Source: Flemingiibacterium sp045636265
GTDB lineage: Bacteria > Bacillota > Clostridia > Oscillospirales > CAG-272
DNA: 12,246 nt
Assembly (NCBI GenBank): GCA_045636265.1
Contig: JAZTXD010000100.1
Coordinates: forward strand, 1 to 12,246
Direction of reading: 5' to 3'
The translations under genes and the position numbers were made by a program. The notes under the pieces are model-generated. The model saw only the letters and a list, made by a program, of their open reading frames with translations. It searched no databases and was not told the DNA's origin. How positions within the stretch are numbered: the stretch's first letter is position 1; the number at the start of each line of letters is the position of its first letter. Positions 6,525 through 12,246 of the stretch are shown piece after piece.

Positions 6525-7492
6525 AAAACATCATCTTCGATCCCCCGACCGATTTTAAGTTTATGCCCGGTGACTTTGTACCGTTTAAGGACAGAGAGGT
6601 TTGCGAAAGAGTCCGCAAGATAAGCGGCACCGACCTCGAAAAGCGTGAGGCTTGGTGGCATCCCGAGTTCGAGGTTAAGGTAATGATGAACCCCCACCCC
6701 GTACTTATTTCCACCCTCTTTACCCGTCTTAAGGCGGCTTCTGAGGCAGGTAGAAAGTTCACCATGATCCTTGGCAACCCCGAGCCTGACACCTACATTC
6801 CCCTCGCACAGCTCATCAACTACTTCAAGGTTGACTGCTCCAAGGTGCATATCTTTGCCGAGGACGAGTGGGCTGACCAGGATGGCAACATCGCTCCCGA
6901 AACCTACGAAGCAGGCTTCGTTCATTCCATGATCAAGTACTTCGTAATGCAGATCGACCCCAAGCTCCGTATGCCCATGGAAAACGTACACTACCCCACC
7001 AACGCCAATATCAACGATTACTCCAAGATCATCAACGATATTTCCGAAGGCGGCGCAGACATTATTTCCACCTCTCCCGGATGGACCGGTCACGTTGCAT
7101 TCGTTGACCCCATTCCCGAGTTCATCGGCAGCGGCGACATCGAAGAATGGCTGAATCAGCCCGCAAAGCTTGTAACCCTCCATCCCATGACCATTCTCCA
7201 GAACTCCCTTAACGGTACCTTCGGTCAGTCCGGTGATATCGCAAACGTTCCGCCTAAAGCCGCAACCATCGGTCCTATCGACGTAATGCGCGCTAAAGAG
7301 CGTATCGAGGTTCACGCTCTCGCAACCTGCGGTACCTTCTCCTCTTGGCAGAGAATGACCTCCCGCCTTGTAACTCACGGACCTGTTACTCCTTACGTCC
7401 CCAGCTCCATGCTCCAGACTAAGAAGACTCAGGTCTACATCAGCGAAGAACTCGCCGCTCCGTTTGAGTGCTGGGAAAAGGTAGGATATTGA
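6521..7492 (+). CDS. NagB/6-phosphogluconolactonase-fold protein, divergent glucosamine-6-phosphate deaminase-like
   Basis: Position right after a nagA-like gene, with translational coupling by ATGA and an SD AAAAGGAG (6503-6510), suggests a role in converting an amino-sugar phosphate, as NagB does (deamination and isomerisation to fructose-6-phosphate). The 323-residue protein is longer than classical NagB (about 260) by an N-terminal extension of about 50 residues. Seen: LGNPEPDTY (84-92) at the phosphate-loop position, FAEDEW (112-117) with D115 where NagB has its catalytic DE pair, and SPGWTGHVAFVDP (185-197) where NagB has GxGxDGHIAFNEP. H191 is kept, but the DGH aspartate is T189 and the NEP glutamate is D196. 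The catalytic relay therefore differs and standard deaminase activity is uncertain. Codon use is much more biased than in nagA, close to that of the ribosomal genes. Confidence 0.75.
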   Translation: MKNIIFDPPTDFKFMPGDFVPFKDREVCERVRKISGTDLEKREAWWHPEFEVKVMMNPHPVLISTLFTRLKAASEAGRKFTMILGNPEPDTYIPLAQLINYFKVDCSKVHIFAEDEWADQDGNIAPETYEAGFVHSMIKYFVMQIDPKLRMPMENVHYPTNANINDYSKIINDISEGGADIISTSPGWTGHVAFVDPIPEFIGSGDIEEWLNQPAKLVTLHPMTILQNSLNGTFGQSGDIANVPPKAATIGPIDVMRAKERIEVHALATCGTFSSWQRMTSRLVTHGPVTPYVPSSMLQTKKTQVYISEELAAPFECWEKVGY

Positions 7493-7498
7493 TAAGCC

Positions 7499-8698
7499 AT
7501 GATTAAACTTGACAAAAGCTTACCGGTAAGAAGAATAACGCCCGCATGCGAGCATCACTTCTTCGGTTACTATGATCTTCAGCCGTTTGATATTAACGGC
7601 AAGTATCATCTTACTCACAAAACGGATTTCAGAAACCGTCTGCAAAAGCGCGGGGATACCTGCGAGGTCGGTCTTATTGATATGTCTGGTTGCAAGTATG
7701 AAAAGCTCGAGATCACACGCGCTTGGAACTTCCAGCAGGGCGCTATGCTCCAGTGGAATCCTCTTGCACCCGATCGCGAGATCATATACAATGATATGGT
7801 TGACTATCAGCATGTCGGCGTTGTAATGGATATAAACACCGGCAAAAAGCGTTTTCTTGACAGAGCTGTTGCAAACGTATCCCTCGACGGAAAATATGCT
7901 GTGTGCGTCAACATGAGCAGAATGTATGATTTCCGCCCCGGATACGGATATGCAGAGCCGGGTGATCATTTCTATCACCAGAAGCATTCATCCGAGGACG
8001 GCGTATTCCTTATGGATATGCAGACCGGCAAATCAAAGCTTGTTCTCTCGATGCAAGAGATTTGGGATTTCTCGGGTTCTTTCTTTGGAAAGGACGAGAA
8101 GATGATCATCAACCATATCACCTTCAACACCGATGCAAGCAGATTCTTGATGCTCGTTCGCAACTTCCCGCCGGCAGGCTCGCCTCATAAGACTGCGCTC
8201 ATTACGGCAAACAGAGATGGAAGCGATATGTATCTTCTGTCCGACTACGGCATACAGTCGCACTATTTCTGGATGGATCCGACACATCTCGTGATATACA
8301 ATGACGGCAAGGAGCTTGACTGCACCAGTGCTGTGTGCAACAACTACATCCTCACCGACAAAACGCACGAGGGTACCCTTATGGCAGACGGATATTTCTA
8401 TCTTGACAATCATATGTCCTTCTCGCCAAACGGTAAGTTTATGGTAACTGATACATATCCGCAGACCGAACACCGTATGCAGTATATTCAGTTCTACAGC
8501 CCGGAGAAAAACACTCTTGTTGAGGTTGGTAAATTCTACTCTCTGCCGAGTGTTGTGACCGATGTAAGATGCGATTTGCATCCGAGATTCAACAGATGCG
8601 GCGATATGATCACATTTGACTCAACTCACGAGGGATTCAGAGGAATTTATGCCATTGATTTCCCCGAGGATGTGCAGAACACACTGTTTGACAAGTAA
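7499..8698 (+). CDS. Cytoplasmic beta-propeller protein of unknown function
   Basis: This 399-residue protein has repeated strand-turn units of the TolB/WD40-like kind: SLDGKYAVCV (128-137), FGKDEKMIINH (196-206), NTDASRFLMLV (210-220), SFSPNGKFMVTDTYP (307-321) and RFNRCGDMITFDS (363-375). Together they suggest a beta-propeller. Conserved-looking polar motifs lie at blade edges: FFGYYD (21-26), RAWNFQQGAMLQWNP (74-88), SHYFW (254-258), DNHMSF (303-308), DLHPRF (359-364) and DSTHEGFRGIY (374-384). The histidines H255, H305 and H361 could form a metal or substrate site like that of oligogalacturonate lyases (PL22), which share this fold; that is inference from layout. There is no signal peptide. 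The gene starts six bases after the NagB-like stop, with AAGGTAGGA (7478-7486) as a distant SD. In this operon a lyase, epimerase or other sugar-processing role is plausible. Function is not assigned. Confidence 0.75.
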   Translation: MIKLDKSLPVRRITPACEHHFFGYYDLQPFDINGKYHLTHKTDFRNRLQKRGDTCEVGLIDMSGCKYEKLEITRAWNFQQGAMLQWNPLAPDREIIYNDMVDYQHVGVVMDINTGKKRFLDRAVANVSLDGKYAVCVNMSRMYDFRPGYGYAEPGDHFYHQKHSSEDGVFLMDMQTGKSKLVLSMQEIWDFSGSFFGKDEKMIINHITFNTDASRFLMLVRNFPPAGSPHKTALITANRDGSDMYLLSDYGIQSHYFWMDPTHLVIYNDGKELDCTSAVCNNYILTDKTHEGTLMADGYFYLDNHMSFSPNGKFMVTDTYPQTEHRMQYIQFYSPEKNTLVEVGKFYSLPSVVTDVRCDLHPRFNRCGDMITFDSTHEGFRGIYAIDFPEDVQNTLFDK

Positions 8699-8715
8699 TT
8701 TTTAATATCTGTAAT

Positions 8716-8745
8716 TGTAGACACCGTGCACCCACGGTGTCTACA
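8716..8745. repeat. Perfect 13-bp intercistronic stem-loop
   Basis: TGTAGACACCGTG (8716-8728) pairs fully with CACGGTGTCTACA (8733-8745) around a CACC loop. No T-run follows, so it is not a standard terminator. No convincing promoter lies between it and the GH2 start at 8792. It could stabilise the upstream mRNA, cause partial termination, mark a processing site or be a protein-binding site. Confidence 0.75.
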
Positions 8746-8791
8746 GTCACATTATACCAAATCTAACTAAATATTCCAAAAGAGGTAGAAT

Positions 8792-11551
8792 ATGTTATAC
8801 TCATCAATAAATCTTTCCGGCGCGTGGGAAATGGATTATCAGAAAGACGAGTATGTCGGTAAAGATAATCCCTTTAGGCATACCGGCACTCTCATTAAAG
8901 ACGCTATTCCGGCTTACTTTGAGGATATGGAGGATGTTTTCGCAAATGCACCCTTTGCAGCAGACCTCCAGATAAATCCCGCATATGCACCGCAGAGTTA
9001 TCCCATATCGGGAGACGTTCCCGACATGCTTCTGCCCAATTACGTCGGCAACTTTTTCTATAAAAGAACTTTTACTTGTGAAAACACATCTGCACCGACA
9101 GCGATATTTTTTGAGCACGTTCAAAACCGCGTGTCTGTGTGGATAAACGATACATTTATCGGAAAGCATGAAGGATACAGCGCTCCGTTTGAACTTGAAA
9201 TTCCGAAGGGAGTATTGGTAAGCGGAGAAAACGCCGTAGTTCTTTCCGTTTCTAACCATACGCTCCGCGGTTTTGATGACCTCGAGGTTTCCGGACTTAC
9301 CTCGCGCGCCGCAAAAGAGTACACCGGCGGTGTTGGCGGAAATGTTGAGCTTCGTTTCTATGAGTCGGCTCTGCGCGACGTATACGTTACCGTAACAGAG
9401 GATCTCACATGCGCCACGGCTCACGTTGAACTCGCCGAGAATGCAGAATTTGAATGGTCGGTATACGACGGCGAAACCGCAATTATGAGCGGAAAAGCTT
9501 GCGGTGATTTTGATTTTGACTCATCAAAGCTTTCTCCGTGGAGTCCCGAATCGCCGAAGCGCTATAGGCTCGTGCTCACTTTGAACGGTGCGGCGCTTGA
9601 GCATACATTCGGTATAAAGCGCCTCATTGCCGTTGGTACCAAGCTTTCGTTTAACAAAAAGCCGTATTACCTTCGCGGTATATGTGAGCATTGCTACTAT
9701 GCCGAAACTGTGCATCCTTCGCGCGACACTCAGTTTTACCGCAATGTTATCACAAAGCTCAAAGAGCTCGGATTCAACTTTATCCGCTTCCACACCTATG
9801 TTCCGCCCAAGGAATATCTTGAAGCGGCGGACGAGCTCGGTATGCTTGTGCATATTGAATCTCCGAACTATGTGTCGCTTGATGAGTGGAAGCAGATCGT
9901 TCGCTTTGCAAGACATTATACCTCTGTTGCTGTATACTGCTGCGGAAATGAGCTTTTAATGGATGAGCCGTTTATTGAGCATCTTAACAAGTGCTCTGAT
10001 GCGGTTCACGAAATGACCGATTCGCTGTTCTCACCCCTCAGCGCACTTCGCGGACTTGAGTATTATTTCCACGAGCCGGAGCTTGAATTTGAAATCCTGG
10101 ATGGCCCGAGTCCGATTCGCTACAACCCCCGCAGATTTGAGCTGGTTAAGCCGTTCACGGACGTATTCAACAGCTACACCAGGGAGAGGAACAGCTACTA
10201 TTCTCATTTATCCGATCCCGAGCTTGTTGACTCGTGGAGCTTTATCTACGGCAAACCGCGTATCTCTCATGAGATCTGTATTGACGGCACCTACACCGAC
10301 CTTTCGCTTAAGGATCGCTATAAGGGCACACGTATCGGAAAAACTGCGATGTTCACCTCCGTTGAGGAGCATCTCAAATCCAAAGGACTTCTTGAAAAGG
10401 CACCGCTTTACTTCAAGAATTCCTGCGAGTGGCAAAGACGTATGCGCAAGTACTGCTTTGAAAAAACACGTATGAGCCGCGAGCTTGCCGGATACGATTT
10501 CCTCGGCCCGATCGACACACATTGGCACACATTCGGATATGATGTTGGTATGATGAACGAGTTCTATGAACTCAAGCCGGGTGAAACCGTTGAAAACGTT
10601 CTTCGCTACAACTCCGAAACCGTACTCCTTACAGAATCGACGCTCCGTGTAAGCTACTATGCCGGAGATGATGTGTCTATCGGTTTACATATTTCCCACT
10701 TTGGAGAGGATATTGAGAACGGTGTGATCGAAGTATGTCTTGCCGATAATTCGGGCGAGGTTGCATTTGCACGTAACTTTGAAGTATCCGATACCAAGCG
10801 CGGAGATGTAAAGAAGCTGTTTAACATAAGCTTCAAGCTTCCCGAATACTGCATGCCAAAACAGCTTGCACTTAAGGCAAAATTCGTTGCCGACGGCAAG
10901 GTTATCTCACAGAACGAGTGGGAGCTTTACGCTTTCCCGCATGTGGAAGCAAGCGTTCCGGACACTGTTGTTCTCTATAGCGGAACAGACGGCGAAGAAT
11001 TAAAGGACCTGCTGCGTGAGGGCAAGAAGGTTCTCGCGGTAGGCGACGTACCTTTCCAGAAGAACAAGACCTCCGTGCGTATAGCGCTTGCCGGAAGAAA
11101 CGAGGGTGACCTCGCCACTGTTATAAGCGACCACACAGCTATCGACGGATTTGCTCACGAGGGATTCTGCTCATGGCAGTTTACCGATATGCTCGAGGGC
11201 GGTTCATCAGTAATTTTCGGGGATGGCGTTCCATTCGATCCGATTATCGAGGTGGTATCGACACACAAGTATGCTATACGTCAGGCGGCGCTGTTTGAGT
11301 TTAGTGCTCTCGGCGGCAAGCTTATGGTGTGCTCGCTCAATCTCGGTGTGGATGAGCCTGCGTCAAAGTGGCTGTTGGCTAAGCTTATCGCATACGTCGG
11401 TTCAGATGAATTTGATCCGAAGAATACAATAGACGAGGATCAGCTTAACATTTTGATGTATAAAGACATCGTAAAGGCGGCGAAGAATACCAATCTGGCG
11501 TTTAACGCAAACGACAAGGCCGCTAATGCGAGGAACAAGAAAAATAATTAA
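8792..11551 (+). CDS. Glycoside hydrolase family 2-type enzyme
   Basis: A 919-residue retaining glycosidase of the GH2 type. Layout: an N-terminal jelly-roll sugar-binding domain (about 1-190, with NRVSVWINDTFIGKHEGY at 112-129), an Ig-like domain (about 192-278), and a TIM barrel from about 285 (KKPYYLRGICEHCYY). The barrel includes GFNFIRFHTYVPPKEYLEAA (327-346), the acid/base motif CCGNE with E387, and PRISHE (489-494), where E494 is the likely nucleophile. DTHWHTFGYD (575-584) closes the barrel. After an accessory beta region (about 600-715), residues 725-870 form an alpha/beta region resembling a degenerate amidotransferase-like fold, and the tail is basic. There is no signal peptide, so the substrate is imported or intracellular. 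The specific activity (galactosidase, glucuronidase, mannosidase, glucosaminidase) cannot be read from the sequence; the nagA/nagB-like neighbours make an amino-sugar glycan attractive. The SD AGAGGT (8781-8786) suits ATG 8792. Last gene of the operon. Confidence 0.85.
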   Translation: MLYSSINLSGAWEMDYQKDEYVGKDNPFRHTGTLIKDAIPAYFEDMEDVFANAPFAADLQINPAYAPQSYPISGDVPDMLLPNYVGNFFYKRTFTCENTSAPTAIFFEHVQNRVSVWINDTFIGKHEGYSAPFELEIPKGVLVSGENAVVLSVSNHTLRGFDDLEVSGLTSRAAKEYTGGVGGNVELRFYESALRDVYVTVTEDLTCATAHVELAENAEFEWSVYDGETAIMSGKACGDFDFDSSKLSPWSPESPKRYRLVLTLNGAALEHTFGIKRLIAVGTKLSFNKKPYYLRGICEHCYYAETVHPSRDTQFYRNVITKLKELGFNFIRFHTYVPPKEYLEAADELGMLVHIESPNYVSLDEWKQIVRFARHYTSVAVYCCGNELLMDEPFIEHLNKCSDAVHEMTDSLFSPLSALRGLEYYFHEPELEFEILDGPSPIRYNPRRFELVKPFTDVFNSYTRERNSYYSHLSDPELVDSWSFIYGKPRISHEICIDGTYTDLSLKDRYKGTRIGKTAMFTSVEEHLKSKGLLEKAPLYFKNSCEWQRRMRKYCFEKTRMSRELAGYDFLGPIDTHWHTFGYDVGMMNEFYELKPGETVENVLRYNSETVLLTESTLRVSYYAGDDVSIGLHISHFGEDIENGVIEVCLADNSGEVAFARNFEVSDTKRGDVKKLFNISFKLPEYCMPKQLALKAKFVADGKVISQNEWELYAFPHVEASVPDTVVLYSGTDGEELKDLLREGKKVLAVGDVPFQKNKTSVRIALAGRNEGDLATVISDHTAIDGFAHEGFCSWQFTDMLEGGSSVIFGDGVPFDPIIEVVSTHKYAIRQAALFEFSALGGKLMVCSLNLGVDEPASKWLLAKLIAYVGSDEFDPKNTIDEDQLNILMYKDIVKAAKNTNLAFNANDKAANARNKKNN

Positions 11552-11565
11552 AGTCTATACTCATG

Positions 11566-11611
11566 ATATGCACCGCACAAGCAGCTCACTTTGGCGGTGC
11601 ATATTGCTTTT
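11566..11611 (+). terminator. Intrinsic terminator of the nagA-like operon
   Basis: ATATGCACCGC (11566-11576) pairs fully with GCGGTGCATAT (11594-11604) around a 17-base loop, and a TTTT tract follows after TGC. It starts 15 bases after the GH2 stop codon. Confidence 0.75.
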
Positions 11612-11843
11612 ATTGATTGTAAACTTTCATTTTTTCTGCCGATTTTCGTGCAAAGGATAGAGCTCCTTTGGGTTCGGGACGGTCCGCGAGGTTCAAGCGT
11701 CGGATTGGCGGTGATTGGACTTGTACAGTGGATCAAAAGGCGGAAAATACTTTGGTGGACCACAGCATACTTGTTATCGTACCCCTCGTCAACAACCTGT
11801 GCTTGTAATGCTGTACCGGCTTTTCCGTGGTAAAATAGATAAT
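11612..11843. other. Intergenic stretch without a recognised gene
   Basis: A plus-strand frame is open from 11623 to the TAA at 11806-11808 (about 61 codons). A TTG at 11668 is preceded by AAAGGA (11652-11657), so a peptide of about 46 residues is conceivable. I do not recognise it and no promoter is clear. The segment GAGGTTCAAG (11688-11697) resembles a tRNA T-arm but no cloverleaf surrounds it. A dispersed repeat or a decayed gene is as likely as a functional one. Confidence 0.3.
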
Positions 11844-11873
11844 AAAAGCTCCTGCCGTTTGGCAGGAGCTTTT
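11844..11873 (-). terminator. Terminator of the minus-strand gene at the right edge
   Basis: AAAAGCTCCTGCC (11844-11856) pairs fully with GGCAGGAGCTTTT (11861-11873) around a GTTT loop. Read on the minus strand, it lies 18 bases after the stop codon of the gene ending at 11892. The A/T flanks make it usable in both directions. Confidence 0.9.
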
Positions 11874-11891
11874 AATTATGTACGTATTTAA

Positions 11892-12246
11892 TTAACCAAC
11901 ATCAGCAGCGAGTGCTATAGCGGTAACATGGGGGTTAACACCCTCATACCAGTAAACAAAGCCTTCAACGTCAACAACGTCGCCAACTGCGAGAGTACCA
12001 ACGGTGGTGTAAACATCGCTAGCTTCGCCGGTGAGGTAGATCTCAACGCAGAAATCGTAGCTTGCGCCGTTATAGCCCAGAGTGAGGTAGATGTCGTCGC
12101 CGGGTGTGCCGTTCTTATACTCGATAGCTTCAACGGTCATACCCTTGAAAGCTGCGAGCTGGTTCTGATAGTTGATGAGCTCATCGGTGCCGAGCTTGTC
12201 GGTAAGGTCGATAGCTTCTGCAACGTAGGTATCATCGCCTGCAAAC
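11892..12246 (-). CDS. C-terminal part of a larger protein, possibly with an OB-fold-like domain
   Basis: The frame is open from the right window edge to TAA at 11892-11894, giving the last 117 residues. An internal ATG at 12140 is unlikely to be the start, because the coding-like sequence continues upstream with no SD there. Seen: a helix-rich segment with DLTDKLGTDELINYQNQL (residues 13-30 of the fragment), then a beta-rich part with VEAIEYKNG, GDDIYLTLGY, VGTLAVGDVVDVEGFVYWY (82-100) and NPHVTAI. The phrase GDVVDVEGF followed by NPHVT resembles OB-fold-like domains in surface or secreted proteins of gut bacteria. The acidic, lysine-poor composition would also suit an extracellular protein. 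The function of the whole protein cannot be seen. Codon use is biased towards GCT, GTT, GAG and ATC, suggesting good expression. Confidence 0.7.
   Translation of the reverse strand, partial: FAGDDTYVAEAIDLTDKLGTDELINYQNQLAAFKGMTVEAIEYKNGTPGDDIYLTLGYNGASYDFCVEIYLTGEASDVYTTVGTLAVGDVVDVEGFVYWYEGVNPHVTAIALAADVG

Noticed and set aside
6152..7378. Long minus-strand open frame of 408 codons opposite nagA and the NagB-like gene
   Set aside because: It spans two well-supported plus-strand genes, has no promoter or SD, and arises from the strong codon bias of the NagB-like gene.
11680..11720. GAGGTTCAAG resembling a tRNA T-arm
   Set aside because: No acceptor, D or anticodon arms can be built around it and there is no CCA end.
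11591..11833. 80-codon plus-strand open frame
   Set aside because: It begins inside the operon terminator hairpin, has no SD, and its cysteine and tryptophan-rich product looks like random translation.
11892..12140. Treating the right-edge gene as a complete 82-residue protein starting at 12140
   Set aside because: The frame continues open and coding-like to the window end and no SD precedes that ATG.
1..12246. CRISPR array, insertion sequence or prophage
   Set aside because: No regularly spaced repeats, transposase, integrase or terminal inverted repeats with target duplications were seen.

Overview
The window looks like a piece of chromosome from an uncultured or gut-type Clostridia member (Bacillota). 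The signs are strong Shine-Dalgarno sites of the AGGAGG type, textbook sigma-A promoters, intrinsic hairpin/T-tract terminators, a LacI-type local regulator, and intracellular glycosidases without signal peptides. No rRNA or tRNA gene is present to fix the taxonomy, so this is an inference from gene style and codon use.

Layout. (1) 1-500: a small stand-alone SLOG-fold (YpsA-related) gene with its own perfect-consensus promoter. (2) 622-1640: the housekeeping ribosomal pair rplM-rpsI (L13, S9) with a strong promoter, a leader of about 78 nt and a clear terminator. (3) 1641-3978, minus strand: a cytoplasmic GH78 alpha-L-rhamnosidase convergent with rpsI, with another perfect promoter at 4040-4068. 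Its reading frame stays open for 58 more codons past the TAA stop. (4) 4192-5172, minus strand: a LacI-family repressor with an unusually short hinge. (5) 5304-11611, plus strand: a divergent four-gene operon made of a NagA-type amidohydrolase, a divergent NagB/6PGL-fold protein, a cytoplasmic beta-propeller protein of unassigned function, and a 919-residue GH2-type glycoside hydrolase. (6) 11844-12246, minus strand: a shared terminator and the C-terminal end of a further gene that runs off the window.

The central part (3978-11611) reads as a carbohydrate utilisation locus. The LacI regulator sits between the rhamnosidase and the operon. Two near-identical palindromes (CGAAAATTTTCG type) lie in the regulator's own leader and just upstream of the operon promoter, and are the best operator candidates. 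The GH2 and GH78 enzymes would trim an imported glycan or glycoside. The NagA-like enzyme would deacetylate an N-acetylated sugar phosphate, and the NagB-like protein would act on the product. No transporter, kinase or secreted enzyme is visible, so uptake must be encoded elsewhere. The true substrate is unknown.

The items most worth a second look are: the nagA-like gene, whose SD and protein N-terminus point to an AUA start codon; the NagB-like protein, whose DGH motif has become TGH; the beta-propeller protein of unknown role; and a 13-bp perfect stem-loop without a T-tract between the last two operon genes.
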